DNA of 64,000 nt from Serratia sp. UGAL515B_01 (GTDB lineage: Bacteria; Pseudomonadota; Gammaproteobacteria; Enterobacterales; Enterobacteriaceae): NCBI RefSeq assembly GCF_033095805.1, contig NZ_CP109901.1:3345766-3409765 (forward strand), read 5' to 3'. Shown piece after piece: positions 43,811-54,853 of the stretch; position 1 is the stretch's first letter, and each line of letters starts with the position of its first letter. The notes beneath the pieces are model-generated. The model saw nothing but the letters and a program-made list of their open reading frames with translations, was not told the DNA's origin and searched no databases. The position numbers and the translations under genes were made by a program.

Positions 43811-44869
43811 ATGTTTGCGAAGCTTTTGCGTTCTATTTTTATTGGTTTGATTGTCGCTGGCCTGATATTGGTTGCTATGCCTGCGTTGCGTTCATCCAAT
43901 AATATATTGGCCAGCAAATCAGAGAATACGAGTGATGAAACTCCGGTCAGTTTCAATATTGGTGTGCGCCGTGCTGCCCCGGCTGTAGTGAATATTTATA
44001 ACCGCAATATGAGTGGCGCAACTAACATCCTGTCCTTGGGTTCCGGTGTGATCATGAACGATCGTGGCTATATCATCACCAATCGTCACGTGATCAAGGA
44101 CGCACAGCAGATCACTGTGGTTCTGCAGGATGGCCGCCGTTATGAAGCGATGTTGGTGGGTTCCGACAGCTTGACCGATCTAGCGGTGCTGAAAATCGAT
44201 CCTGGCAATTTGCCCGTAATCCCAATCAACACCAAGCGCACAGCGCATATCGGCGATGTCGTTCTGGCAATCGGCAATCCCTATAATCTGGGGCAAACCG
44301 TTACCCAAGGTATTATCAGCGCCACTGGTCGCATCAGCATGAGCACTAATGGGCGTCAGAGTTTTCTGCAGACAGATGCATCAATTAACCACGGTAATTC
44401 TGGCGGTGCGCTGGTTAACTCGCTGGGTGAACTGATGGGTATCAACACGCTGACCTACGACAAACCCACCGATGGAGAAACACCGGAAGGTCTGGGTTTT
44501 GCGATCCCGACAGAACTTGCCACCAAGATTATGGATAAACTGATCCGCGATGGGCGGGTGATCCGAGGTTATTTCGGCATCCAAGGGAAAGAGATCATTC
44601 CTATTCGCGCCAACAATAGCGGTATTGATCGCCTGCAGGGCATTATCGTGAACGAACTCACTCCCAATGGCCCAGCTGCTGGAGCAGGTTTTCACATCAA
44701 TGACATCATTATAAACGTCAACAATAAACCAGCAGTTGCCGTGTTAGAAACCATGGATCAGGTGGCAGAAATTCGCCCTGGAACCCAGATCCCTGTCGTG
44801 GTACTCCGCGATGGCAAACGCATCACGCTAAATATGACCGTGGGTGAATTCCCGGAAGATGACAGTTAG
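43811..44869 (+). CDS. degS: Site-1 protease of the sigma-E pathway DegS
   Basis: DegS is anchored in the inner membrane and starts cleavage of the anti-sigma factor RseA when its PDZ domain binds misfolded porin tails. The 352-residue protein has an N-terminal membrane anchor (about 5-24), a trypsin-like domain with H93, D123 and S197, and one PDZ domain (about 255-345). The single PDZ domain and uncleaved anchor separate it from DegQ. In E. coli mdh follows; here murA does, on the opposite strand. Confidence 0.96.
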   Translation: MFAKLLRSIFIGLIVAGLILVAMPALRSSNNILASKSENTSDETPVSFNIGVRRAAPAVVNIYNRNMSGATNILSLGSGVIMNDRGYIITNRHVIKDAQQITVVLQDGRRYEAMLVGSDSLTDLAVLKIDPGNLPVIPINTKRTAHIGDVVLAIGNPYNLGQTVTQGIISATGRISMSTNGRQSFLQTDASINHGNSGGALVNSLGELMGINTLTYDKPTDGETPEGLGFAIPTELATKIMDKLIRDGRVIRGYFGIQGKEIIPIRANNSGIDRLQGIIVNELTPNGPAAGAGFHINDIIINVNNKPAVAVLETMDQVAEIRPGTQIPVVVLRDGKRITLNMTVGEFPEDDS

Positions 44870-44904
44870 GTTACGTTTTTAACTGCCATGTTTGCCTTTG
44901 GTCA

Positions 44905-44932
44905 GCATAAAACCCGACAAACCGGGCTTTAT
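44905..44932. terminator. Bidirectional terminator of degS and murA
   Basis: CATAAAACCCG and CGGGCTTTATG form a hairpin with CCCG/CGGG at its core and matching A and T runs on both sides. It lies between the convergent degS and murA stop codons. Confidence 0.7.
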
Positions 44933-44962
44933 GACGTTAACAAATCAGCTATTTCTCTTCTG

Positions 44963-46530
<1,568 letters not shown>

Positions 46531-46618
46531 AGTATCCAGTTCTGTATCATAGGCTGCTGTTAAGCATTTTAGGCTGCGCACTATCTTAGTGGAATCCGGC
46601 GCTTTCTTAAACCAAAGA

Positions 46619-46645
46619 AAAAGCCCCTTGACGACAGGGGCTTTC
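46619..46645 (-). terminator. mla operon terminator
   Basis: AAAGCCCCT and AGGGGCTTT form a 9-bp stem with a seven-base loop, and the minus strand continues TTTTTCTTT. It lies about 35 bases after the mlaB stop codon and cuts the mla operon off from ibaG-murA. Confidence 0.88.
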
Positions 46646-46681
46646 AGCACACATTACGAATACAACCAGTCGAAAGTCTGG

Positions 46682-46984
46682 TTAACTGACCGTTTCAAAA
46701 GGCATTAATGCTTGCAAATTATAGAGTGTGGCCAGCGTTTTCAGCCGTTCCGTCGCACCCAATATTTTTAACTCACCACCTTGCTGTTGGTGTTGCTCAC
46801 TAAAGTGCAACAGCAACGCCAGCCCGGAAGAGTCAACGCGCTGTAATTGTGCGATATCAATGGTAGTTTTATCTGCTAGCAATGACTCACGTTGCCGCCA
46901 CAGCGGCAATAACGTTTCGCGATCAAGCTCACCACGCAGAACCAGAGTTTGCTGTTGTGATACCCAACTCAAAGCTTCAGCCAT
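46682..46984 (-). CDS. mlaB: MlaB, STAS subunit of the phospholipid transporter
   Basis: MlaB is the cytoplasmic STAS-domain subunit that stabilises and activates the MlaFEDB ABC transporter. The 100-residue protein has the STAS signature with VDSSGLALLLHFSEQ near residue 50, including the conserved Ser-Ser. Its start codon overlaps the mlaC stop by one base. It is the last gene of mlaFEDCB. Confidence 0.94.
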   Translation of the reverse strand: MAEALSWVSQQQTLVLRGELDRETLLPLWRQRESLLADKTTIDIAQLQRVDSSGLALLLHFSEQHQQQGGELKILGATERLKTLATLYNLQALMPFETVS

Positions 46985-47616
46985 CAGTTTTTCTGATCCA
47001 GAGTGATGGGTTGTTTCGCCGCCGCTTGCAATTGCTGAGTAAGACCCTCGATGCCTTTAAGACGCAGAGTCGAAGCCCACTCATTCTGTTTCGTGGTGAT
47101 CATGCTGACGCCTTCGGCGATCATGTCATAAGCCTGCCAGTAACCTGTTTTGCTGTTTTTGCGCCATTGGAAGTCCAGGCGCACAGGAGGCCGCCCACCA
47201 TTATCGGTAATGGTCACGCGTATTGCGATGATATCAGCATCACCCAGCGGCTGTTGAGGTTCGATCTGATAGCTTTGGCCATGGTACATAGCCAAAGCCT
47301 GGCCGTAAGCCTGCTCCAGGTAAGCCTGGAAGGCAGTGAAATAGGCTTCACGCTGCACAGGTGTCGCTTCTTTGTAATAGCGACCCAGCACGAGTGCACC
47401 AGCATATTTGACTTGTACAAATGGCATCAGTTCTTCACGCACGATGGTACGCAGATAGTTAGGATCTGCTTTAATTTTTGACTGTTCGCTTTCCAGACGT
47501 GAAAAGGTTTTTTCTGCAGCATCCTGCATCAAACTATAAGGATTTGTCTGATCCACTGCGTTAGCCAGCGGTGCAATCACCAACAGAGCCATCATCAATA
47601 AACGTTTAATAAACAT
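46984..47616 (-). CDS. mlaC: MlaC, periplasmic phospholipid-binding protein
   Basis: MlaC ferries phospholipids between the outer-membrane MlaA-porin complex and the inner-membrane MlaFEDB transporter. The 210-residue precursor has a signal peptide (cleavage after ANA, near 20) and the Tol-Toluene tolerance Ttg2 fold with [24 protein letters not shown] and [21 protein letters not shown]. It lies 14 bases after mlaD. Confidence 0.95.
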   Translation of the reverse strand: MFIKRLLMMALLVIAPLANAVDQTNPYSLMQDAAEKTFSRLESEQSKIKADPNYLRTIVREELMPFVQVKYAGALVLGRYYKEATPVQREAYFTAFQAYLEQAYGQALAMYHGQSYQIEPQQPLGDADIIAIRVTITDNGGRPPVRLDFQWRKNSKTGYWQAYDMIAEGVSMITTKQNEWASTLRLKGIEGLTQQLQAAAKQPITLDQKN

Positions 47617-47630
47617 ACTACCTTCCTCAA

Positions 47631-48179
47631 TTAGTGACTTGGAACGGTGGCGGGAGCAGGTTCAATTGGCTCGGCTGTGGTGGAGTCACCCGTTTTATCA
47701 GCACCGCCCTGTTCCCCACTTTTATACAAAAATTGGCCGATCAAATCTTCAAGGACCATCGCTGATTTGGTGTCCTGAATGGTTCCCCCTTCTTTCAGAA
47801 GGCTCGTCCCCATATCGGGATCTTCAAAACCGATATTCAACGCCAGATATTGTTCTCCTAACAGGCCAGAGGTACGGATGGCGAGCGAGCTGGTGTCAGG
47901 TATCTGATTGTATTTATTTTGAATATCCAGTGCTACACGTGGTGTGTAGGTTTTCGCATCGAGTGAAATCTCAGCCACTCTGCCAATTACCACCCCCCCA
48001 ATCCTCACCGGAGAATGCACTTTCAAGCCACCGATGTTATCGAATGTCGCGTAAATACGGTAAGTCGGATCATTACCGATAGACTTGACATTGGCTACCT
48101 GAAGGCAGAGGAAAATGACCGCACAGAGTGCAATCAGCATAAACGCTCCAACCCAGATTTCACTTTTCTTCGTTTGCAT
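47631..48179 (-). CDS. mlaD: MlaD, MCE-domain subunit of the phospholipid transporter
   Basis: MlaD forms a membrane-anchored hexameric ring that channels phospholipids. The 182-residue protein has an N-terminal helix (about 8-27) and a single MCE domain (about 39-117, with the signature [24 protein letters not shown]). A short disordered Pro/Thr-rich tail ends it. The ATG at 48179 gives [11 protein letters not shown]; the in-frame ATG at 48194 would overlap mlaE. Confidence 0.95.
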   Translation of the reverse strand: MQTKKSEIWVGAFMLIALCAVIFLCLQVANVKSIGNDPTYRIYATFDNIGGLKVHSPVRIGGVVIGRVAEISLDAKTYTPRVALDIQNKYNQIPDTSSLAIRTSGLLGEQYLALNIGFEDPDMGTSLLKEGGTIQDTKSAMVLEDLIGQFLYKSGEQGGADKTGDSTTAEPIEPAPATVPSH

Positions 48180-48183
48180 CGAA

Positions 48184-48966
48184 TCAATTCCCAAACATCA
48201 GTGCTGTCAGCACAAAATCCAATCCCAGCACGGCCAGTGACGAATGTACTACTGTACGTGTCGTTGCCCGGCTAATCCCTTCTGAAGTCGGTACCGCATC
48301 ATAGCCGTTGAAGATCGCGATCCAAGTAACGGTGATAGCAAATACCACACTTTTGATCAGGCAGTTGAGTAAATCCTTGCGCCATTCAACCGCCCCTTGC
48401 ATTGCCGACCAGAAAAAACCACTGTCGATACCTTTCCAGTCAACACCCACTACCGATCCCCCCCAGATACCAACAGCAACGAAAATAATCGTCAATAACG
48501 GCATGCTGATAAGACCGGCCCAAAAGCGTGGGGCAACAATACGCCGTAATGGATCAACGGCCATCATTTCCAAGCTGGAGATTTGCTCGGTAGCCTTCAT
48601 CAAGCCTATCTCGGCGGTCAACGCAGAACCGGCACGGCCAGCAAACAACAATGCGGTAACGACGGGTCCCAGTTCGCGCAAAAGCGATAAGGCGACCATC
48701 ATTCCCAGGCTGGTCTCTGCGCCGTAAGTGGTAAGCACTAGATAACCCTGCAATCCCAGCACCATGCCAATAAACACGCCGGATACCATGATAATCAACA
48801 ACGATTGCACACCAACACTATGCAATTGCCTGATCAACAGCGGCCACTGTTTACGCAGTTCGGGACGACCGACTAGCGCATGGAACAACATCAATCCGGC
48901 ACGTCCAAAAGAAGCGCCGGTATTGATGCCACTACGGCCAAAAGATGCTAACACCTTTAAAAACAT
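48184..48966 (-). CDS. mlaE: MlaE, permease of the phospholipid transporter
   Basis: MlaE is the membrane-spanning subunit of the MlaFEDB ABC transporter that moves glycerophospholipids between the membranes. The 260-residue protein has five or six hydrophobic segments and the conserved [29 protein letters not shown] coupling region, which is diagnostic of the family. It follows mlaF by 15 bases and precedes mlaD by 4 bases. Confidence 0.96.
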   Translation of the reverse strand: MFLKVLASFGRSGINTGASFGRAGLMLFHALVGRPELRKQWPLLIRQLHSVGVQSLLIIMVSGVFIGMVLGLQGYLVLTTYGAETSLGMMVALSLLRELGPVVTALLFAGRAGSALTAEIGLMKATEQISSLEMMAVDPLRRIVAPRFWAGLISMPLLTIIFVAVGIWGGSVVGVDWKGIDSGFFWSAMQGAVEWRKDLLNCLIKSVVFAITVTWIAIFNGYDAVPTSEGISRATTRTVVHSSLAVLGLDFVLTALMFGN

Positions 48967-48981
48967 TAGGTTACCACTCCA

Positions 48982-49785
48982 TTATCCTAAAAGCTCAGTC
49001 CGATAATCACCTGCGGGGTAACGGAACGGTACAGGTCCATCGGCGATACCATCCAGAAACTGACGAACACGTACATCAGGATTGTTCTGTAATTGCAGCG
49101 CAGAGCCCTCAGCAATCACATGGTGATCGGCCACAATATAGGCATAATCAGCAATACTCAAGACTTCCGGTACATCATGGGAAACCACGATGCAGGTGAT
49201 ACCCAGAGCATGGTTAAGTTCATCAATCAGTTTAACCAATACACCCATGGTAATCGGATCCTGTCCAACGAAAGGTTCATCGAACATAATCAATTCAGGT
49301 TCCAATGCAATGGCACGCGCCAACGCAACACGCCGCGCCATGCCACCAGAAAGCTCATTTGGCATCAGGTTTGCAGCGCCACGCAAGCCCACAGCTTCCA
49401 GTTTCATCATCACAGTGCTCCGCAGGATAGGTTCCGGCAAGCGACTGTGTTCACGCAATGGAAAAGCCACATTCTCAAATACTGTCAGATCGGTAAACAA
49501 CGCTCCCGACTGAAATAGCATGCTCATTTTTTTTCGCGATTCATAGAGTTGCTGACGCGATAATGCCGGAATATTGACACCATCAAACCAGATTTCCCCA
49601 CAATCAGGTATTAATTGACCACCTATCAGACGCAACAACGTAGTCTTACCGATGCCGGATGGCCCCATGATCGCCGTCACCTTGCCACGGGGAACTGTCA
49701 GATTGATGTCTTCGAATATCAGCCGATCACCGCGAGTGAAGCTCATGCCGCGTATTTCGACCAGATTATCTACTTTCTGGTGCAT
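48982..49785 (-). CDS. mlaF: MlaF, ATPase of the phospholipid transporter
   Basis: MlaF is the ABC ATPase that powers phospholipid transport. The 267-residue protein has Walker A GPSGIGKT at 41-48, the signature LSGGMARRVALARAIALEPELIMFDEPF and the switch His in VVSHDVPEV. The C-terminal extension (FRYPAGDYRTELLG) is the part known to swap between subunits. The start at 49785 leaves nine bases after AAAGGA; an ATG six bases earlier (49791) is an alternative. It is the first gene of mlaFEDCB. Confidence 0.94.
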   Translation of the reverse strand: MHQKVDNLVEIRGMSFTRGDRLIFEDINLTVPRGKVTAIMGPSGIGKTTLLRLIGGQLIPDCGEIWFDGVNIPALSRQQLYESRKKMSMLFQSGALFTDLTVFENVAFPLREHSRLPEPILRSTVMMKLEAVGLRGAANLMPNELSGGMARRVALARAIALEPELIMFDEPFVGQDPITMGVLVKLIDELNHALGITCIVVSHDVPEVLSIADYAYIVADHHVIAEGSALQLQNNPDVRVRQFLDGIADGPVPFRYPAGDYRTELLG

Positions 49786-50242
49786 AGTCATTGATCCTTT
49801 ACAGGTCTTTTTTTGCCAAATCACGCTGAGATGTTAAAGCAAGAGGCCAAGTGCATCTTAATTTTTACAGAAGATTACCGTCAATTCGTTACCAATGCTG
49901 CCATTGGTTTTACTTTTAGATCCCAGACGGTCAAAATTAAGATATAACGCAAAAAAATGACACTGTTTGAATTTTATCCAATATGGATTTCGAGTTACCA
50001 AGACATGTGTTTAACCGGGAAAATCCGTTGTTGCAACATAAGCTGCCAACAACAGAAGGTAAGCAAGATATATCCTAAATAATTGGAGTTGCAATAAGGC
50101 AATGACGCAGTGCCCCAGAAAAGGCAGAGCCTGTATTAGCCGAGTCAAAAGGCCAACACACTGCATACTTCAAGTATAGCGGGTATAGCCAATTACGGCA
50201 TTTAACCTAATAACCGGAATGATACTCAATAAAGGACACTGA
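49786..50242. promoter_or_regulatory. Divergent mlaF/yrbG control region
   Basis: This 457-base gap must contain the mla and yrbG promoters. An ERIC-like element fills 50069-50187, close to yrbG. TAAAGGA before mlaF and AAAGGAC before yrbG are the ribosome sites. I see no other element. Confidence 0.5.
50069..50187. repeat. ERIC-like repeat, 119 bp
   Basis: TATATCCTAAATAATTGGAG at the left and the complement of CATACTTCAAGTATAGCGGGTATA at the right are imperfect terminal inverted repeats. The inner GGCCAACACACTGCATACTT fits the ERIC right half. It lies in the yrbG upstream region. Confidence 0.8.
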
Positions 50243-51223
50243 ATGTTTCTCGCGATAGTACTGTTGGTCGTTGGTTTGTTTTTACTGGTGTATGGGGCAG
50301 ATAGATTGGTTTACGGCGCCGCAGTGATTAGCCGTTCTCTGGGTGTACCTCCGTTGATTATTGGCATGACGATCGTTGGTATAGGAACGTCATTACCGGA
50401 ATTGATCGTCTCTATCACCGCCGCACTAAATGGGCAAACTGATATGGCGGTAGGAAACGTTTTAGGTTCCAATATTACCAATATTTTACTGATCTTGGGG
50501 GTTGCTGCTTTGATCCACCCGCTGTCGGCACATTCCGCAGTGCTGCGGCGCGAACTCCCACTTATGCTGGCGGTAACGGTTTTGGGTGGTTTTGTACTGA
50601 TGGATAACACGCTAAACCGCCTAGATGGCATTGTTCTGTTACTTGCTGCTACAGGATTTATCCTGCTGATGTTGAGGATCGCCCGAGTTGCACAACGTGA
50701 AGGCAGCGACAGCCTGATGGTAGAGCAACTGGCCGAATTGCCACAAAACACCAGCAACACCGTCGCAATTTTATGGTTGGTTTTGGCCTTTATTATTTTG
50801 CCACTCGCGTCGAAAATGACTATCGACAACGCTACGGTCATTGCACACTATTTTGGCATGAGTGAACTGGTCGTCGGCCTGACGATTATCGCTATTGGTA
50901 CAAGTTTACCAGAACTGGCAACATCAATCGCAGGTGCACTAAAGAGTGAAGATGATATTGCTATCGGTAATATCATTGGCTCAAATATTTTTAACACGGT
51001 CATCGTTTTAGGGCTTTCAGCCTTGCTGTCACCCGGCAGTATTGATGCAGCCGCTTTTCGGCGTGATTACTGGGTGATGCTGGCGGCCAGCATTCTGCTT
51101 TCCGCACTTTGCATCAGGCGCAAACATCGCATCAGTCATCTCGCGGGAGCTCTGTTATTATGTGGATTTATTGCGTATCTTGCAGTGCTGTTCTTTACAC
51201 CTTTCAGTTCATTTATACTCTAA
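50243..51223 (+). CDS. yrbG: Calcium/sodium:proton antiporter-like protein YrbG
   Basis: YrbG belongs to the CaCA superfamily of cation exchangers. The 326-residue protein has two five-helix repeats, each with the alpha-repeat signature: GIGTSLPELIVSITAAL..VGNVLGSNI near residues 48-80 and AIGTSLPELATSIAGAL..IGNIIGSNI near residues 216-248. The acidic residues that bind the ion are kept. The stop codon lies inside a sequence resembling the left arm of an ERIC repeat. Its exact ion in enterobacteria is not settled. Confidence 0.93.
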   Translation: MFLAIVLLVVGLFLLVYGADRLVYGAAVISRSLGVPPLIIGMTIVGIGTSLPELIVSITAALNGQTDMAVGNVLGSNITNILLILGVAALIHPLSAHSAVLRRELPLMLAVTVLGGFVLMDNTLNRLDGIVLLLAATGFILLMLRIARVAQREGSDSLMVEQLAELPQNTSNTVAILWLVLAFIILPLASKMTIDNATVIAHYFGMSELVVGLTIIAIGTSLPELATSIAGALKSEDDIAIGNIIGSNIFNTVIVLGLSALLSPGSIDAAAFRRDYWVMLAASILLSALCIRRKHRISHLAGALLLCGFIAYLAVLFFTPFSSFIL

Positions 51224-51240
51224 ATAATTTGAGTTTCATG
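51212..51240. repeat. ERIC-like left arm at the yrbG stop codon
   Basis: TTATACTCTAAATAATTTGA at 51211-51230 matches the left ERIC arm (TATACCCAAAATAATTCGAG) at most positions and contains the yrbG TAA. A matching right arm is not evident within the following 150 bases, so this is probably a partial or decayed copy. Confidence 0.5.
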
Positions 51241-51427
51241 AATCGGGAAAATCAGTGAGAGACAGGTTAAGTGTCGCCAGGCATCAGCTCGAAGGTGAAG
51301 TCATCAATGATTTGATTTCTAAAAATTTTGAATACGGTTCGCAGTGGGGTTGCCCATATAGGGGCCAAATAATATAACAAACCCCGTGTAGATTTAAGAA
51401 TTACGGGTAATACCGATGGGAATGAGT

Positions 51428-52414
51428 ATGTCGACTATTGAGTTGCAACCGGGCTTTGATTTTCAGCAAGCCGGCAAAGAAGTGCTGAAGATTGAGCGTG
51501 AAGGTTTAGCCCAGCTCGATCGGTACATCAATGCAGATTTTACACGAGCCTGTAAAGCTATCGCAGAATGTCGCGGTAAAGTCGTCGTAATGGGGATAGG
51601 AAAATCCGGTCATATAGGCTGCAAAATTGCAGCAACGTTTGCAAGCACTGGCACACCGGCATTTTTTGTTCACCCGGCAGAGGCGAGTCATGGCGACTTG
51701 GGTATGGTTTCTGCGCAAGACATTGTTCTAGCTATCTCCAACTCCGGAGAGTCCAACGAAATTTTGGCCCTCATTCCAGTGTTGAAACGTCAGCATATTC
51801 CATTGATTTGCATGACTAACAATCCAGAAAGCACCATGGGCAAAGCGGCAGAAATCCATCTGTGTATCAAAGTCCCACAGGAAGCTTGCCCGTTAGGTTT
51901 AGCACCGACCACCAGCACGACAGCCACTTTAGTGATGGGTGACGCTCTGGCTGTCGCACTGCTGAAAGCACGAGGGTTTACGCCAGAAGATTTCGCGTTA
52001 TCCCATCCAGGTGGTGCTCTGGGTCGCCGCCTGCTATTGCGTGTTAACGATATCATGCACACAGGTGACGAAATCCCGCACGTCAATACCGATGCTTCAC
52101 TGCGTGATGCCTTACTGGAGATAACGCGCAAGAATTTCGGTATGACAGTCATCTGTAATAATCTGATGGAAATAGCCGGCATTTTTACCGATGGTGATTT
52201 ACGCCGAGTATTCGATATGGGGATCGACCTCAATAAGACCAAAATCGCCGATGTCATGACGCATGGCGGTATTCGCGTGCGCCCGAACATGTTGGCTGTT
52301 GAAGCACTCAATTTGATGCAACAGCGTCATATCACTGCAGTGATGGTTGCAGATGGTGACCAATTGCTGGGTGTGGTACATATGCATGACATGCTGCGTG
52401 CGGGCGTCGTCTAA
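51428..52414 (+). CDS. kdsD: Arabinose-5-phosphate isomerase KdsD
   Basis: KdsD interconverts ribulose-5-phosphate and arabinose-5-phosphate, the first step toward Kdo of lipopolysaccharide. The 328-residue protein has a SIS domain (about 40-175, with GIGKSGHIGCKIAATFASTGTPAFFVHPAEASHGDLG) and two CBS repeats (about 210-320). The ATG at 51428 gives the family start MSTIELQPGFDFQQAG; ATGs at 51416 and 51422 are in frame but less likely. It leads the kdsD-kdsC-lptCAB group. Confidence 0.96.
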   Translation: MSTIELQPGFDFQQAGKEVLKIEREGLAQLDRYINADFTRACKAIAECRGKVVVMGIGKSGHIGCKIAATFASTGTPAFFVHPAEASHGDLGMVSAQDIVLAISNSGESNEILALIPVLKRQHIPLICMTNNPESTMGKAAEIHLCIKVPQEACPLGLAPTTSTTATLVMGDALAVALLKARGFTPEDFALSHPGGALGRRLLLRVNDIMHTGDEIPHVNTDASLRDALLEITRKNFGMTVICNNLMEIAGIFTDGDLRRVFDMGIDLNKTKIADVMTHGGIRVRPNMLAVEALNLMQQRHITAVMVADGDQLLGVVHMHDMLRAGVV

Positions 52415-52431
52415 TGAAAGGAACGAAGTAA

Positions 52432-52986
52432 ATGACTCTGGTTGAAACCTGCTACGGGCCGGTAACTGAAGAGATAATGGCACGAGCAGGGAAAATCCGC
52501 CTGCTGATTTGTGATGTCGACGGGGTACTGTCAGACGGCCTGATTTACATGGGTAACAACGGCGAAGAGCTAAAAGCATTTAATGTACGTGACGGTTACG
52601 GCATTCGCTGCCTGAAAACATCGGGTATCGAAGTCGCCATCATTACTGGTCGTTCAGCAAAATTACTGGAAGACCGCGCAAAAACGCTGGATATCACACA
52701 TCTTTATCAAGGTCAGTCAGATAAGCTTTTGGCCTTCCGTGAACTGTTGGATACACTGTCACTCACGCCAGATGAAATTGCTTACATCGGTGACGATCTG
52801 ATCGACTGGCCAGTGATGGCAGAGGTTGGGTTGGCCGTTGCAGTTGCAGATGCCCATCCGCTGCTGACATCACGTGCCCATTACGTCACACGCCTATCCG
52901 GTGGGCGCGGCGCAGTGCGTGAACTATGCGACATTATTCTTTTGGCTCAGAATAAGTTGGAGGACGCCAAAGGGCTGTCGATATGA
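52432..52986 (+). CDS. kdsC: Kdo-8-phosphate phosphatase KdsC
   Basis: KdsC removes phosphate from Kdo-8-phosphate. The 184-residue HAD-fold protein has no cap domain; catalytic D28 and D30 lie in ICDVDGVLSDG, and GDDLIDWPVM provides the metal-binding motif III. The C-terminal GGRGAVRELCD loop closes the neighbouring active site in the tetramer. Its stop overlaps the lptC start by four bases. Confidence 0.96.
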   Translation: MTLVETCYGPVTEEIMARAGKIRLLICDVDGVLSDGLIYMGNNGEELKAFNVRDGYGIRCLKTSGIEVAIITGRSAKLLEDRAKTLDITHLYQGQSDKLLAFRELLDTLSLTPDEIAYIGDDLIDWPVMAEVGLAVAVADAHPLLTSRAHYVTRLSGGRGAVRELCDIILLAQNKLEDAKGLSI

Positions 52987-53561
52987 GTAAAACCAAACTT
53001 TGGATCACCCTCGTACTGCTGGTGATCGTTCTGGCGTTGATCGGCTGGAATATGACCAACCTCAGCGATAATAGCAGTTCGCTACCGCTCAATGGTCAGG
53101 CTCCAACCTATCAGAGTCAGCGTACCGTGACTATCGTGTATAGCCCAACAGGGAAGCTAAGCTATAAGCTGGTAGCAGAAGAAGTGAAATATTTCACCAC
53201 CGAAGAGTTAAGCTGGTTTGCCCAGCCGGTGATGACATTGTTTGATGAAAAAGCAGTAGCCACATGGTCAGTACGTGCCGATCGTGCCAAACTCACTAAA
53301 GACCGCATGCTGTATCTTTACGGCAACGTTGAGGTAAACAGTTTGACGACGACATCACAACTGGAAAAAATTAAAACAGAGAATGCTCAGGTTAATCTCA
53401 TCACTCAAGATGTGTCTTCAGATGATGAAGTCACTCTGTTTGGAACGAATTTTACCTCTAATGGCATGAAGATGCGTGGCAATCTGCGGAACAAAACCGC
53501 TGATCTGATTGATAAGGTTAAGACCAACTATGAAATTCAGCCCCAAAAAACAACTCCGTAA
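52983..53561 (+). CDS. lptC: LptC, LPS export bridge protein
   Basis: LptC links the LptB2FG ABC transporter to LptA across the periplasm. The 192-residue protein has one N-terminal helix (about 5-24) and a periplasmic beta-jellyroll with GNVEVNSL and a C-terminal GMKMRGNLRNKTADLIDKVKTNYE, typical of LptC. The frame overlaps kdsC by four bases and lptA by about 32 bases, so translation is coupled. Confidence 0.95.
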   Translation: MSKTKLWITLVLLVIVLALIGWNMTNLSDNSSSLPLNGQAPTYQSQRTVTIVYSPTGKLSYKLVAEEVKYFTTEELSWFAQPVMTLFDEKAVATWSVRADRAKLTKDRMLYLYGNVEVNSLTTTSQLEKIKTENAQVNLITQDVSSDDEVTLFGTNFTSNGMKMRGNLRNKTADLIDKVKTNYEIQPQKTTP

Positions 53562-54069
53562 TCTGTTGATCGTCAGCCTCATTTTGACCGCCAGCAATCC
53601 GGCCATGGCGTTGAAATCCGATTCTGACCAACCGGTAAACATCAACTCGCTGAAACAGTCTCTGGATATGCAGAGCAATGTCAGTATCTTTACCGATGAA
53701 GTTGTCATCAAACAAGGAACCATTGAGATCAAAGCCGATAAAGTAGTGGTAACCCGTCCAGGTGGCGATCAGAGTAAAACTTACATTGAAGCGTTTGGTA
53801 ATCCAGTCACTTTTTACCAGATGCAAGACAGCGGTAAACCAGTAAAGGGCCGCGCACAGAAAGTGCGTTACGACGTAGCAACTCAGTTGGTTACGCTCAC
53901 AGGAAAGGCTTATCTGGAACAGCTTGACAGCAATGTCCAAGGTGACCGAATTACTTACCTGGTACAGCAACAACTGATGGAAGCGTTCAGCGATCAAGGC
54001 AAGCGCGTGACAACAGTTCTGGTGCCAGCGCAGCTGCAAGACAAAAACGGTCAAAAGAAGAGTAACTAA
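53530..54069 (+). CDS. lptA: LptA, periplasmic LPS transport protein
   Basis: LptA polymerises into the periplasmic bridge that carries LPS to the outer membrane. The 179-residue precursor has a signal peptide (cleavage after AMA, near 27) and the OstA jellyroll with repeated strands such as GTIEIKADKVVVTRPGG and GKAYLEQLDSNVQGDRITY. The frame is open from 53509, but 53530 gives MKFSPKKQLRNLLIVSLIL, a proper signal. Confidence 0.95.
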   Translation: MKFSPKKQLRNLLIVSLILTASNPAMALKSDSDQPVNINSLKQSLDMQSNVSIFTDEVVIKQGTIEIKADKVVVTRPGGDQSKTYIEAFGNPVTFYQMQDSGKPVKGRAQKVRYDVATQLVTLTGKAYLEQLDSNVQGDRITYLVQQQLMEAFSDQGKRVTTVLVPAQLQDKNGQKKSN

Positions 54070-54075
54070 TTATTT

Positions 54076-54801
54076 ATGGCAACACTTATCGCAGAAAACC
54101 TGGCAAAAGCCTATAAAGGCCGCAAAGTCGTTGAAGACGTGAGTCTGAAAGTAAGATCAGGGGAGATCGTCGGCCTGCTGGGACCTAATGGCGCGGGTAA
54201 AACAACGACTTTTTATATGGTTGTCGGTATCGTTCAACGTGATGCCGGGTGTATCGTGATCGACGACGAGGATATCAGCCTTCTTCCGCTGCACGCCCGC
54301 GCTCGCCGTGGTATAGGCTACCTGCCGCAGGAAGCCTCTATTTTCCGTCGGCTAAGTGTTTATAACAACCTGATGGCAGTTTTGGAGATCCGTAACGATC
54401 TCACGAGTGAACAGCGTGACGATCGCGCAATAGAGCTTATGGAGGAGTTCCATATTTCTCACCTGCGTGACAGTATGGGCCAATCGCTTTCTGGTGGTGA
54501 GCGTCGCCGCGTGGAAATTGCCCGTGCTCTCGCTGCCAACCCGAAGTTTATTCTGTTGGATGAACCTTTTGCCGGAGTTGACCCAATTTCAGTTATCGAT
54601 ATCAAAAAAATCATCGAGCACCTTCGTGACAGCGGCCTAGGTGTATTGATTACCGATCATAACGTACGCGAAACATTAGACGTGTGTGAACGTGCCTATA
54701 TCGTCAGCCAAGGCAAGCTGATTGCTCACGGCACCCCAGATGCTATTCTGGCAGATGAGCAAGTGAAACGCGTTTATCTGGGCGACCAATTCCGCCTTTA
54801 A
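54076..54801 (+). CDS. lptB: LptB, ATPase of the LPS exporter
   Basis: LptB is the ABC ATPase that drives LPS extraction by LptFG. The 241-residue protein has Walker A GPNGAGKT at 36-43, the Q loop [14 protein letters not shown], the signature [15 protein letters not shown] and Walker [14 protein letters not shown], with the switch His in [13 protein letters not shown]. It follows lptA by six bases. Confidence 0.98.
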   Translation: MATLIAENLAKAYKGRKVVEDVSLKVRSGEIVGLLGPNGAGKTTTFYMVVGIVQRDAGCIVIDDEDISLLPLHARARRGIGYLPQEASIFRRLSVYNNLMAVLEIRNDLTSEQRDDRAIELMEEFHISHLRDSMGQSLSGGERRRVEIARALAANPKFILLDEPFAGVDPISVIDIKKIIEHLRDSGLGVLITDHNVRETLDVCERAYIVSQGKLIAHGTPDAILADEQVKRVYLGDQFRL

Positions 54802-54853
54802 GTTCCAGCAAGCTAGCAGGCTATCGTTAACGGACGGAAGTAGGCTAAAGATT

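Noticed and set aside
49820..50060. Additional small gene between mlaF and yrbG
   Set aside because: No frame with start, ribosome site and reasonable composition was found on either strand.
51790..52311. 173-codon frame opposite kdsD
   Set aside because: It lies wholly inside kdsD, with no domain or start signal.
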